This document shows, one piece after another, positions 1 to 9,700 of a stretch of DNA of 64,000 bases. A program made the translations under genes and the position numbers. The notes below the pieces were generated by a model. That model ran no database searches. It worked only from the letters and a program-made list of their open reading frames with translations, and was not told the origin of the DNA. Position 1 is the stretch's first letter, and each line of letters begins with the position of its first letter. The DNA is from an uncultured Bradyrhizobium sp. GTDB taxonomy: Bacteria > Pseudomonadota > Alphaproteobacteria > Rhizobiales > Xanthobacteraceae. The stretch lies in the NCBI RefSeq assembly GCF_936943645.1, contig NZ_CAKZJO010000083.1, positions 1-64,000 on the forward strand. The letters run 5' to 3'.

Positions 1-60
1 TCGCATCTGCGCAAAATTGCTACGCAATTTTGTCGCTGAGCTCCTCGCAATGACGCGGAT
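1..60. repeat. Intergenic palindromic repeat fragment
   Basis: A 9-bp perfect inverted repeat (CAAAATTGC at 12-20, GCAATTTTG at 24-32, 3-nt loop) is followed by text of the form tcctcgcaatgacg, which I recall as part of an abundant intergenic repeat in Bradyrhizobium genomes. It lies downstream of anmK, which is read leftwards, so it may also act as its transcription terminator. The left end is cut by the window edge. Confidence 0.5.
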
Positions 61-99
61 GGTGCGCGCGCAATGCCGATAGACCTGAACTTGCTACCC

Positions 100-1203
100 T
101 CAAGGCCGCGCGATCACCCCGCCCGTCATCGGCATCGGCACGCCCGTGGTGGCCGGATAGGACAGCGGCAGGCCCTTCAGCCCGCGCGCGGCGAGGAAGC
201 CGAAGGCCTGGGCCTCGATGGCGTCAGAGGCCCAGCCGAGCGTCTCGGCGGCCTCGACGGTGGCCGAGCCCACCCGCTCGCGCAGCATCCTGAGCATGGT
301 GAGGTTGCGGGCGCCGCCGCCGCAGACGATCCAGCTCCGTGGCCGGCGCGGCAGCAGCGGGATGATGCGGGCGATGGCCGCCGCGGTGAAGGCGGTGAGC
401 GTTGCCGCGCCATCGGCCGGCGCGACATCGCCGAGCCTGAGCGCCGCAAAATCGTTGCGGTCGAGCGATTTGGGCGGAGGCAACGCGAAGAACGGCAGCT
501 CCAGCGCGCGCGCAACCCAGGCCTCGTCCACCTTGCCGAGGCTCGCGAACTTACCTTCCGCGTCGAACGCCTGGTTCATGGTGCGGTACATGAAATCGTC
601 GAGCAGCGCGTTGCCGGGACCGGTGTCACAGGCGATCAGCGTGTCGTTGCCGTCGATATAGGTGATGTTGGAAACGCCGCCGATATTGACCACGACGATC
701 GGCCCCTCGCGGTCCAGCGCGTTGGCGAGCGCGCGGTGGTAGACGGGTACGAAGGGCGCGCCCTGCCCGCCAGCCTCGACGTCGGCGGCGCGGAAATCAT
801 GCATGACGGGAATGTGGATCGCTTTGGCCAGGGCCGTCGCGTCGCCGATCTGCACCGTCAGCCGCTTTTCGGGCCGGTGCAGCACGGTCTGGCCGTGGAA
901 GCCGACGATGTCGATATCCTCCGGCTTCATCCGGTTCTGGGCGAGGAAGGCGGCGACCGCCTCGGCGTGGGCCTGCGTGACCGCACGCTCGGCGTCGGCC
1001 AGGATGCCCGGCCGGGCATCGCGCTGTGCCAGGTTCACGGCCTCGCTCAGCGCCTGGCGCAGCAGATTGCGCTCGGTCGGGTTATAAGGCCGGTAGCCGG
1101 ACGGCCCGAACGCCTTCACCTGCTTTCCATCGGTTTCGATCAGCGCGACATCCACCCCGTCCAGCGAGGTGCCGCTCATCAAACCGAGTGCCGTCAACAT
1201 CAT
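100..1203 (-). CDS. anmK: Anhydro-N-acetylmuramic acid kinase
   Basis: The 367-aa cytoplasmic enzyme phosphorylates and opens 1,6-anhydro-MurNAc to MurNAc-6-phosphate in peptidoglycan recycling. The family N-terminal signature GLMSGTSLDGVD lies at about residues 7-18, a CDTGPGN motif at about 191, and a glycine-rich IVCGGGARN nucleotide-binding segment near 290. Length matches the family (about 370 aa). Two adjacent ATGs begin the ORF and either could be used. The gene diverges from tyrS across 165 bp. Divergent anmK-tyrS pairs are common in Rhizobiales, which supports both calls. Confidence 0.95.
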   Translation of the reverse strand: MMLTALGLMSGTSLDGVDVALIETDGKQVKAFGPSGYRPYNPTERNLLRQALSEAVNLAQRDARPGILADAERAVTQAHAEAVAAFLAQNRMKPEDIDIVGFHGQTVLHRPEKRLTVQIGDATALAKAIHIPVMHDFRAADVEAGGQGAPFVPVYHRALANALDREGPIVVVNIGGVSNITYIDGNDTLIACDTGPGNALLDDFMYRTMNQAFDAEGKFASLGKVDEAWVARALELPFFALPPPKSLDRNDFAALRLGDVAPADGAATLTAFTAAAIARIIPLLPRRPRSWIVCGGGARNLTMLRMLRERVGSATVEAAETLGWASDAIEAQAFGFLAARGLKGLPLSYPATTGVPMPMTGGVIARP

Positions 1204-1368
1204 GGATCAGCGTCCTCAAAACACCCCCTCCGGCATGCCGATCTTGTGCCAGAGGGACACATCTTATAATGCCACAGCGCCAAGTGGCGGGCGGCAATCG
1301 GGTTCCCATTGAAGACCCTTAAATTGCTCCCAAAACAGTAAACCAAGAATTTCTGGGCATGCCGACAG

Positions 1369-2622
1369 ATGACTGCATTTAAATCGGATTTCCTCAATAC
1401 CCTGCAGGAACGTGGTTTCATCCACCAGTGCTCCGATTTCGAGGGGCTGGACGCGCTCGCCGCCAAGGGCGAAGCGACCGCCTATGTCGGCTACGATTGC
1501 ACCGCCCGCTCGCTGCATATCGGCAACTATCTGACCATGATGATGCTGCACTGGCTGCAGCAGTCCGGCAACAAGCCGATCACGCTGATGGGCGGCGGTA
1601 CGACCATGGTGGGTGATCCCTCCGGCAAGGACGAGACGCGCGCCATGCGCACCGTCGCCGAGATCGAGGCCAACAAGGCCTCGATCCGCGGCGTATTCGC
1701 CAAGGTGCTGAACTATGGCGACGGCAAGAGCGACGCCATCATGCTCGACAATGCGGAGTGGCTGACCAAGCTGAACTGGATCGAGATGCTGCGCGACGTC
1801 GGCCGGCACTTCTCGGTCAACCGCATGCTGACCATGGACTCCGTGCGGCTGCGCCTCGAGCGCGAGCAGGAGATGAGCTTCATCGAGTTCAATTACATGG
1901 TCTGCCAGGCCTACGACTTCGTCGAGCTTGCCAAGCGCACCGGCTGCAAGCTGCAGATGGGCGGCTCGGACCAGTGGGGCAACATCATCATGGGCGTCGA
2001 TCTCGGCCGCCGCATGGGCACGCATCAGCTGTTCGCGCTGACGACGCCGCTGCTGACGACCGCGTCGGGGGCCAAGATGGGCAAGACCGCGCAAGGCGCG
2101 GTGTGGCTCAACGCCGACCAGTTCAGCCCTTATGATTTCTGGCAGTACTGGCGCAACACCGAGGATGCCGACGTCGGCAAGTTCCTGAAACTGTTCACGA
2201 CGCTGCCGATGGCCGAGATCAAGAAGCTAGAGGCGCTCGGTGGCTCCGAGATCAACGAGGCCAAGAAGGTGCTCGCCACGGAAGCGACCGCGCTGCTGCA
2301 CGGCCGCGATGCCGCAAACGAAGCGGCAGAGACCGCCCGCCGCACCTTCGAGGAAGGCGCGCTCGCCGAGAGCCTGCCGACGGTCGAAATTCCGCGCGGC
2401 GAACTCGACGCCGGCCTCGGCGTGCTCAATGCCTTCGTCAAGGCGGGCCTCGTTGCCTCCAATGGCGAGGCACGCCGCCAGATCAAGGGCGGCGGCCTGC
2501 GCGTCAACGACGCGGCAGTCACCGACGAGAAGATGGCGCTGTCGGCCGGCAATCTGACGCCGGAAGGCGTGATCAAGCTGTCCTTCGGCAAGAAGAAGCA
2601 CGTCCTGATCAAGCCTGCATAG
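1369..2622 (+). CDS. tyrS: Tyrosyl-tRNA synthetase
   Basis: This 417-aa class I aminoacyl-tRNA synthetase charges tRNA-Tyr. The HIGH-type motif appears as HIGN at about residue 49, the tyrosine and tRNA recognition block as [10 protein letters not shown] in the middle, and the KMSKS-type loop as KMGK near residue 235. The C-terminal part (about 350-415) reads like an S4 RNA-binding domain ([16 protein letters not shown]). Length is normal for the bacterial TyrRS. The ATG at 1369 fits the conserved N-terminus; no strong Shine-Dalgarno is visible just upstream. MFS gene 2679 follows after 56 bp containing a hairpin. Confidence 0.96.
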   Translation: MTAFKSDFLNTLQERGFIHQCSDFEGLDALAAKGEATAYVGYDCTARSLHIGNYLTMMMLHWLQQSGNKPITLMGGGTTMVGDPSGKDETRAMRTVAEIEANKASIRGVFAKVLNYGDGKSDAIMLDNAEWLTKLNWIEMLRDVGRHFSVNRMLTMDSVRLRLEREQEMSFIEFNYMVCQAYDFVELAKRTGCKLQMGGSDQWGNIIMGVDLGRRMGTHQLFALTTPLLTTASGAKMGKTAQGAVWLNADQFSPYDFWQYWRNTEDADVGKFLKLFTTLPMAEIKKLEALGGSEINEAKKVLATEATALLHGRDAANEAAETARRTFEEGALAESLPTVEIPRGELDAGLGVLNAFVKAGLVASNGEARRQIKGGGLRVNDAAVTDEKMALSAGNLTPEGVIKLSFGKKKHVLIKPA

Positions 2623-2643
2623 GCGTATGAGCTTTTGATGCTT

Positions 2644-2673
2644 GTCAGGGCGCGACGAAGCGCGCTCCCTGAC
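2644..2673 (+). promoter_or_regulatory. Hairpin immediately upstream of MFS start codon
   Basis: GTCAGGG at 2644-2650 pairs with CCCTGAC at 2667-2673, with further pairing of GCG and CGC inside. The 3' arm ends six bases before the ATG at 2679. There is no T-run after it, so it is a poor intrinsic terminator. Its position would let it occlude the ribosome-binding site. A regulatory role is inference only. Confidence 0.35.
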
Positions 2674-2678
2674 GGGTA

Positions 2679-3938
2679 ATGGATCAGAACACGCCCAAGG
2701 ATGCGTCGCGGGAACACGCTTCGAACGCGCAGCAAAGCGCAGTGCGCACGGCACTCGTCGTGCTGGCATTGTGCTTCACATTGGCGGTTCTCGGCCGCGG
2801 CCTGAGCGAGAGCTTCACGGTCTTCCTCAAGCCGATCTCCGAAAATTTCGGCTGGGACCGCGCGCAGGTCGTCTCGATCTATTCGCTGACGTGGCTGATC
2901 AGCGGACTGACCGCGCCACTTGTCGGGCGCCTGTTCGACCATTCCGGACCGCGCATCGTTTACGCGCTCGGACTGTTCCTGCTCGGCTCGGCCTTCCTGA
3001 TCGCGAGCCAGGCACAGGCGCTGTGGCAATTCCAGCTGTCGATCGGCCTCTGCGTCGGCATCGGCGTTGCCTTCATCGGCAATGTGCCCAACTCGATCCT
3101 GCTCGGCCGCTGGTTCGGCCCCAAATTGCCGACCGCGATGGCGGTGGTGTATTCGGCGATGGGCGGCGGCGTGCTGGCACTGTTGCCGGCCTCGCAGGTC
3201 CTGATCGACCGGCTCGGCTGGCGCGAGACCTACCAGCTCTATGGCCTCGCCGCGCTCGCGCTGCTGGTGCCGCTGCTGCTGCTGCCCTGGCGGATGTTTG
3301 CGGCCGGCTCGCCGCATGTTACCAAGCGAAGCGATCCAGACTTCATCGACAACGGCTGGACGCTTCTCAGCGCGATGCGCCACCACGCGTTCTGGGCGCT
3401 GTTTTCGACCTTCTTCTTCACCGCCGTCGGCATGTATTCCATCGCCGCCCAGATCGTGGCCTATCTGATCGACGCCGGCTTTCCGCCGCTGCAGGCCGCG
3501 ACGGCCTGGGGCTTTTCGGGGGTCGTGCTGGTGTTCGGCATGTTGGGGGTGTCCGCGCTCGACGGGATGATCGGGCGGCGGCCATCGGTGCTGCTCAGCT
3601 ACGCGATCTCGATTCTGGGCATCGTGCTGCTCTGGCTGCTGCAATATTATCCGAACGTGATCCTGCTCACCGGCTTCGTCGTCTGCTTCGGCAGCATGAT
3701 GGGTTCGCGCGGCCCGCTGATCACGGCAACCGCGATGAAGATCTTTCGCGGCAAGCGCGTCGGCACGATCTTCGGCACCATCTCGATCGGCAGCGGCTTG
3801 GGCTCGGCGTTTGGCTCATGGAGCGGCGGCCTCATTCACGACGTCACGCACGGCTACAATCTCCTGCTCGTGTTCGCACTTGCGAGCGTGATCCTCGGAA
3901 TGATTCCATTCCTGATCGTCCCCGCCTTGCGGGAGTAA
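2679..3938 (+). CDS. MFS transporter, 12-TM
   Basis: This 419-aa integral inner-membrane protein has the hydrophobic segment spacing of a 12-helix major facilitator. The N-terminal cytoplasmic segment (about 25 residues) is polar, and the first helix reads TALVVLALCFTLAVLGRGL. A PLVGRLFDHSGPRIV stretch after helix 2 fits the MFS loop 2-3 motif (G-x-x-x-D/R), and a second loop, GMIGRRPSVL, lies in the C-terminal half. The substrate cannot be read from the sequence. It follows tyrS on the same strand but the link looks positional rather than functional. Confidence 0.88.
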   Translation: MDQNTPKDASREHASNAQQSAVRTALVVLALCFTLAVLGRGLSESFTVFLKPISENFGWDRAQVVSIYSLTWLISGLTAPLVGRLFDHSGPRIVYALGLFLLGSAFLIASQAQALWQFQLSIGLCVGIGVAFIGNVPNSILLGRWFGPKLPTAMAVVYSAMGGGVLALLPASQVLIDRLGWRETYQLYGLAALALLVPLLLLPWRMFAAGSPHVTKRSDPDFIDNGWTLLSAMRHHAFWALFSTFFFTAVGMYSIAAQIVAYLIDAGFPPLQAATAWGFSGVVLVFGMLGVSALDGMIGRRPSVLLSYAISILGIVLLWLLQYYPNVILLTGFVVCFGSMMGSRGPLITATAMKIFRGKRVGTIFGTISIGSGLGSAFGSWSGGLIHDVTHGYNLLLVFALASVILGMIPFLIVPALRE

Positions 3939-4157
3939 GTCTCCCCGACGTAACCTGCATCCCTCGATGTCACCGGGGAATTACGGACGACAGGCGGACA
4001 TCTCACGCAAAAAAATCCGGCGCAACCTGCGTGAACGGACGAGCTGCGGTGTTTTGTCCGACATGACGAAAATGTCAGCGCGGAATTGATCCGGGGTGGC
4101 TTGCGAGGCAGAGCTGAATACGATCCTAGTCGCGCATTGGATGGAGGGCACAAACCA

Positions 4158-4562
4158 ATGGACTTTCCCTATCTCACTCGCTTTCAACCGGTTCTCTTGA
4201 GCCTGTTTCGCTTCATCACCGGTCTCTTGCTGTTCCAGTACGGCGTCGCCAAGCTGTTCAAGTTTCCGGTGCTTCCCTACTTCGCCAACATCCCGCCGCT
4301 GATCTACGCCGCAGGCACGCTCGAACTCGTGCTCGGCGCGCTGCTGATGCTCGGCCTGTTCACCCGCCTCACCGCCTTCATCCTCTCCGGCGAAATGGCC
4401 TTCGCATATTTCATGGGCCACATGTTCAAGGGCGAAACGCCGGTGTTCCTGCCGCTGCTCAACGGCGGCACCGCGGCGATCTTGTTCTGCTTCGCCTGCC
4501 TCTACCTGTCGGCAGCCGGCGGCGGCTCGGTCAGTGCCGATGCGGCGATGGGTAAGCGATAG
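4158..4562 (+). CDS. DoxX family membrane protein
   Basis: This 134-aa protein has four hydrophobic segments and the DoxX pattern: an N-terminal LFRFITGLLLFQYGVAKLF helix, then TLELVLGALLMLGLFTRLTAF, FAYFMGHM and a last helix FCFACLYLSAAGGGS. The start at 4158 follows a GGAGGG ribosome-binding site at 4143-4148. An earlier in-frame start at 4086 would add a non-conserved arginine-rich stretch, so I rejected it. DoxX proteins act in redox or thiol stress in other bacteria. The specific role here is unknown, and it stands alone. Confidence 0.85.
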   Translation: MDFPYLTRFQPVLLSLFRFITGLLLFQYGVAKLFKFPVLPYFANIPPLIYAAGTLELVLGALLMLGLFTRLTAFILSGEMAFAYFMGHMFKGETPVFLPLLNGGTAAILFCFACLYLSAAGGGSVSADAAMGKR

Positions 4563-4641
4563 CGGCCCCTTCGCGCGGCGCTGACGCGCCTCTCTCTGAC
4601 CCGCAAATCAGGACGGCACCGGCAGACCCGCCGGCGCCGTC

Positions 4642-4728
4642 TCAGCGCGCCCCCAGCACGTTCCAGATCAGGACGAGGGCCGCCACCAGCAGCACCGACA
4701 TGACGATGCGGTGAGCGAATCGGTTCAT
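4642..4728 (-). CDS. 28-aa predicted membrane peptide
   Basis: A tiny ORF with ATG behind a GGAGCGGCA ribosome-binding region encodes a basic N-terminus (MNRFAHR), one hydrophobic helix of about 17 residues (IVMSVLLVAALVLIW) and a short tail ending GAR. The basic-then-hydrophobic layout is that of a type II single-span membrane peptide. It lies between DoxX and the chemotaxis gene, reading opposite to both. I recall similar tiny hypothetical proteins annotated in Bradyrhizobium but cannot name the family. Function unknown. Confidence 0.5.
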   Translation of the reverse strand: MNRFAHRIVMSVLLVAALVLIWNVLGAR

Positions 4729-4946
4729 TGCCGCTCCTGCCGGGCTTGATCACCGCCAAAAGTAGAGAGCGATTCTCCCCCGCAAAAATACGGGCGCATG
4801 GCGATGCATGGCCTTCCGCCTGCACACGCGCGCATATGGCTGCGCCGCATCTGCCGAACAGGCGGAGCCCAGAGGCGTATGTTCATGATTGGTAAGAACT
4901 TCATGCTACCGATGCGAGCAATAACAACCATTCCGTAGGGGCTGTG

Positions 4947-6641
4947 ATGAAGCTGCTGAGTCATTTGAAGATCCGGACCAAGCTTGCCAGCATGGTCTGC
5001 CTCGCAGCTCTCACAGTCACGGCCATCATCGGCGTCTCGTCGGTCCTCAGCAAGAGCCGCATGATGGAGGACCGTACCCAGCAGATGCGGACGGCCGTTG
5101 AGCTCCTCTATAACTACGCGCAATCGCTCCAGGACGAGGTGACCGCCGGCAAGCTGACGCTGGCCGATGCCAAGGCCCAATTCCACCAGCGCGGCCGCCG
5201 CATGAACTTCAACGGCAACCAGGGCTACCCCGTCGTCTACAATGCCGACACGTCGATCCTGGTGAACGGCGCCAACCAGCAGCTCGAAGGCAAGGTCACC
5301 GGTGCGAAGGACTCCAACGGTGTCCTGATTGCCGACGCCATTCTCAAGGCCGGCAGTGAAGCCACCCAGGGCGGCGTCACCTCCTATCTCTACCCCCGCC
5401 CCGGCCAGACCGAGCCGGTCCGCAAGACCGTCTTCGCGCGCAAATTCGCGCCCTGGAACGCGACCATCAGCTACGGCCTCTATGTCGACGACATCGACGC
5501 CGACGTCCGCGCCCTGACGCTGGAGCTCGCTGCGATCGGCGTCGGCCTGATGCTGCTGATGGCGGCGCTGTCTTGGCTGATCGCCCGCGACGTGCTCAGC
5601 GCGCTCGATCGCCAGAAGACCCGCATGCAGGAGATTTCCGAAGGCGCGATCGACAAGCCGGTCGAGGAAACCGACCGAGGCGACGAGATCGGCCGCATGG
5701 CCGAGACGCTCGAAGTGCTCAGACAGACCGCCTTGACGGCGCGGGCGCTGGAGGCCGAACAGGCCGCCACCAAGACCCGCACCGAGCAGGAGAAGCGTGA
5801 CGCCCTGACCGCGCTTGCCGACCGCTTCGATGCCTCCGTCGGCCAGCTCGTCGGCCTGATGGCTTCCGGCTCCGGTGAGCTCGAGCATACCGCCAAGTCG
5901 ATGTCCTCGACCGCCGAAGGCACCAACCGCCGCGCCGCAGTGGTCGGCTCCGCCGCCACCGAAGCCAGTCAGCGCGTCCAGACTGTCGCTGCGGCCGCCG
6001 AGGAGCTTTCCTCCTCCATCACCGAGATCAGCCGCCAGGTCGCCCAGTCTGCCGAAGTCACGGGACGCGCGGTCGACAGCGCGCGCCGCACGGACACGAT
6101 CGTGCGTGCTCTCTCCGACGGCGCCCAGCAGATCGAGCATGTCGCCGAGCTGATCTCCAGCATCGCGGCGCAGACCAACCTGCTCGCGCTCAATGCCACC
6201 ATCGAGGCCGCGCGCGCCGGCGAAGCTGGCCGCGGCTTTGCCGTCGTCGCCTCTGAAGTGAAGTCGCTGGCGAGCCAGACCGCGGAAGCAACCCGTGAGA
6301 TCGGCGACAAGATCGCCCAGATCCAGGGCGCGACCAAGGAGGCCGTGGACGCCATCGGCGGCATCACCGCCACCATCGAGGAGGTCAGCCGCATCGCAAC
6401 CTCGATTGGCGCGGCCATCGAGGAGCAAGGCGCAGCCACCGCCGAGATCGCCCGCAGCGTCTCCCAGACCGCAGAGGCGACCAAGGAAGTCACCACCAAT
6501 ATCGGCGGCGTCTCGACCGCTGCGAACGAGACCGGCAACGCGGCCGGCATGGTGCTCGCCGCCGCCAGCAACCTCTCCAAGCAGGCCGAGCAGCTCTCGG
6601 GTGAAGTCGGGACGTTCCTGGCAGGCGTGCGCGCAGCTTAA
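4947..6641 (+). CDS. Methyl-accepting chemotaxis protein with periplasmic Cache domain
   Basis: This 564-aa transmembrane chemoreceptor signals to CheA/CheW. An N-terminal membrane helix (about 10-30) is followed by a periplasmic single-Cache-type sensor (about 35-185, with [18 protein letters not shown] and an [12 protein letters not shown] end). A second helix lies at about 192-212, then HAMP (with [19 protein letters not shown]), then a long coiled-coil signalling domain. The conserved hairpin tip reads [21 protein letters not shown] chose ATG 4947 because GTAGGGG sits at the proper distance; a GTG one codon upstream is possible. The ligand is unknown. Small-molecule binding is inferred from the Cache fold. 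Confidence 0.93.
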   Translation: MKLLSHLKIRTKLASMVCLAALTVTAIIGVSSVLSKSRMMEDRTQQMRTAVELLYNYAQSLQDEVTAGKLTLADAKAQFHQRGRRMNFNGNQGYPVVYNADTSILVNGANQQLEGKVTGAKDSNGVLIADAILKAGSEATQGGVTSYLYPRPGQTEPVRKTVFARKFAPWNATISYGLYVDDIDADVRALTLELAAIGVGLMLLMAALSWLIARDVLSALDRQKTRMQEISEGAIDKPVEETDRGDEIGRMAETLEVLRQTALTARALEAEQAATKTRTEQEKRDALTALADRFDASVGQLVGLMASGSGELEHTAKSMSSTAEGTNRRAAVVGSAATEASQRVQTVAAAAEELSSSITEISRQVAQSAEVTGRAVDSARRTDTIVRALSDGAQQIEHVAELISSIAAQTNLLALNATIEAARAGEAGRGFAVVASEVKSLASQTAEATREIGDKIAQIQGATKEAVDAIGGITATIEEVSRIATSIGAAIEEQGAATAEIARSVSQTAEATKEVTTNIGGVSTAANETGNAAGMVLAAASNLSKQAEQLSGEVGTFLAGVRAA

Positions 6642-6672
6642 ACCTTCGGACGCCGATATCTCCACTTGCGTC

Positions 6673-6695
6673 ATGGCCGGGCTCGTCCCGGCCAT
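6673..6695. repeat. Palindromic intergenic repeat (possible terminator)
   Basis: ATGGCCGGG at 6673-6681 and CCCGGCCAT at 6687-6695 form a perfect 9-bp stem with a 5-nt loop. The surrounding text (gtcatggccgggctcgtcccggccattcacg style) matches, from memory, a very common Bradyrhizobium intergenic element. It sits between the convergent 3' ends of the chemoreceptor and the AsmA-type gene, so it may terminate both. Confidence 0.6.
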
Positions 6696-6752
6696 TCACG
6701 CTTTTGCCCACCGCGGCGACAGTCCGCGAATGTTCGTGAGCGAAGAGTCCTG

Positions 6753-9700
6753 CTACTGCCGCCGCGCGAGGCTGCAGCCGCTCGAGAGCTGACGCGTTGA
6801 GCCGGTCGAGCCGTCGTTCGATTGCGAGGGGAATTCCTCGAACGGCGAGTTCTGCTTGCCGGTGTTGAATTCGAAGATCTTGCGGAACAGACCAGGCGCC
6901 ATCGCCGAGATCGGATTGACGCGCATCACGGGCGCTGCCGGCGTGCCGACGACCTCGTAGGTCACGCCGATCAAGCCTTCATTGTTGCCGCCGCCGAGGA
7001 AGATGCCGAACAGCGGGATCTGGCCGAAGATGTTGTTGACGCCGTACATCGGCACGAAGGTGCCGCTCATGCAAACCTGGTTGCCGGGATAATCGATCGA
7101 GCCTTCGATGGTGGCGCCGATCATCGGTCCCTTGACCACGCCATCGCGGATCGTCAGCGCGCCGTTCTGGCGCGTGAACTCGGCACGCAATGCGCTGAAG
7201 GAAACGCCGTTCCCGGTGCCGTTGGGCGCGCCGGCGGCAACACGTTCGAGCTGCGCCTCGCCCTTCACCGTGAAGTCGCGGACGTTGATCAAGCCCTCGC
7301 GCGATGTGTTGGGCTCGGATGTCGGCGGCTCCATGGCCACGACCATCTGGCCGCCGACCGCCTTGGTGTAGGTGTCGGTGAAACGCAGGAGCGCGCCGGC
7401 ATCGTTGGTCTGGAGATAGATCACCTCGCGGTTGCCCTGCGCGCGTCCGCCGCGCAGATCGGCGGCCACCGGGGTATCCTTGCCGACCTTGCCGCTCAGC
7501 GTGAACGCCTTGATGGCACCGTTGCGTTTCGACATCTTGGCATCGACGCTGCGCATCGCCTCGCCATTGAAGCCGGCGACGGCGCCGAGCTTCACGTCGA
7601 TGTCGAAATCGACATTCTTCATCTTGTTGTTTTTATCGTCCTTGGAATTGCCGGAGATCGCCGATTTCAGGAAGCCGCGACCGTCGAACACGTCGCCGCG
7701 CATCGTGCCCTTGACGACGCCATCCTGGTTGCGTTCCACCTTCAGCGACGCCTTGTCGCCGTCGGACGGCGAATAGACCGGGAAGTTCGCGTTCATGAGG
7801 TCGCCGTTCGCATCGACTTCGAGCGAGCCCTTGATCGAGGCGCCGCCGCCCTCGATGACGATGTCCTCCAGGCGCGTCGATTGCGCCGTCGGCACGACCT
7901 TGAAGCTGGCCTTGCCCGACTTGCCCGGCAGCTTGACCCAGCCCGGCAGGATATTGTCGAGCTTGACCGAGGTCAGGTCGGCCTCGACGCCGAGCTTCGT
8001 CGTCTGCTCGGGACCGCCGGCGATCTTGCCCGACAGCTTGATCGGCAACGAACCGCTGACGGCCGGGCTGAGATCAAATCCGAGGCGCGCGCGGCTCGCA
8101 TCGTCCAGCGTCGCCTGCAGCCTGACATCCGCATCGCCTTCGGTCGGCTTACGATAGTCGAGCGAGGCCGCCTGCCCGTTGATCTTGACGTCGCCCTTGA
8201 CCTGATAACCCCCGTTGTTCGCGACGATCTTGAGGTTGTTCGCCTCCAGCTTCTGATTCATCACGAGCTTGTCGGCGGCAAAGCCGTTGAGGTCGGCGGT
8301 GACGGCGTAGGTCGTGTCGGCCTTGGTCAGCTCGCCCTTGACCGGCATGCCGAGCTGGATGTTCGCCGAGAAGGTGCCCTTGCTGGTGTTGGGATCGACG
8401 ACGGTTGATGACAGATCGCTCAGGCGATCATTGGCCAGCATTTCGGCCGCCGCGGGCACCGGACCGTCGACGCGGAATCTGGTCCGCGAGGGCGAGGGCT
8501 TCGGCGCCATGTCAGGCACCTCGAACACGAAATCGGAGATCGTGACCTTGCGGCCGGCAGGCGTATCGGCGATGCCCTGGCCGATCGTCACGGTCGCGGT
8601 GCGGCCGGTCACCCGCGCCTTCAGATCGGCGTCGTGCACGACAGGCATGCCGTCCACCGGACGGACCGCGACGCCGCTCGCCACGATGTTGACCGACAGG
8701 CCGTCGTCCGGAATGGGCGGGCCCTTGCGCGGAAGATTTTTGGTCGGCGAATTGACGCCGATCTCGATGCGTTGGAGCGTCCCGCGCTCGATCCGCTCGA
8801 TCACCCATTCACGCAGCTCGGGCACCACCAGCGTCGGCCACATGCGCTTCAAGGCGGAGGCCGACATCGGCGTTCCCGCAAAGCCCAGCGTCAGCCGCGG
8901 CTCGCCCGAATAGTCGATGGCCCCCGTGCCGGCGACGCCGATCTCGCCATTGCTGATATCGGCCTGCGTCAGCAGGAAGCGCTTGTGATCAGTGTCGAAA
9001 CGGAAGCCGATCGCGATGCGGTTGAAGACGAGCGGCGGCTCGTTGTCGATGCCGCCGAGCAGGATCGAGCCGCCGCTGAAGCCGAGCTGCCAGTCGTTGA
9101 TCGTGCCGTTGGGCGGTTCGAGATGGGCCAGAAGCGTCAGGCGGTTCGCGCCCGACAGGACCTTGAACGGCGCGACCAGCACCCGGCGATTGGCGTCCCA
9201 CTCGACGTTGATCTCGGCCTGGTCGATCGCCATCGGATAGTCGGGCGTGTCGGTGTCGATGATATGGCCCGCGCCGACGTTGATCTTGCCGCGGAAGAAT
9301 GTCGGCACGCCATCGCGGCCGAGCTCGCCCTTGAGCTCGCCGGTGAGCGGCAGATCGGCCGTGTAGGTGAGGTCCTTGACGCGCAGCGCCAGGAGTATGT
9401 TGGAGGTCGAAACCTTGTCAGCCTTGATATCGACCGAGCGAACGCCGTTCTCGGCCGGCCCGATCGTGGCCCGCAGCATCCACGGATGCGCGCCCTCCTC
9501 GCCGAGGCTGAGGGTGACACCGCCGCGACTCGGCCGCCGCAGGCTGAGGCTAATGTTCTCGAACGACCATTTGCTGCCGCGCTGCTGATCGTCGACGATC
9601 AGATTGCCGTTCTTCAGGCCGATCTCGTTGAGGTTCTGGCCGTCGAGCCCGGTCATGCTCAGGCTGTCGAGCCAGTCGAGGCCCTGAAGGATGCCGCTTT

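Noticed and set aside
4725-6695. A 656-codon frame antisense to the chemoreceptor
   Set aside because: Gly/Leu/Asp-rich mirror of coiled-coil codons; no family likeness.
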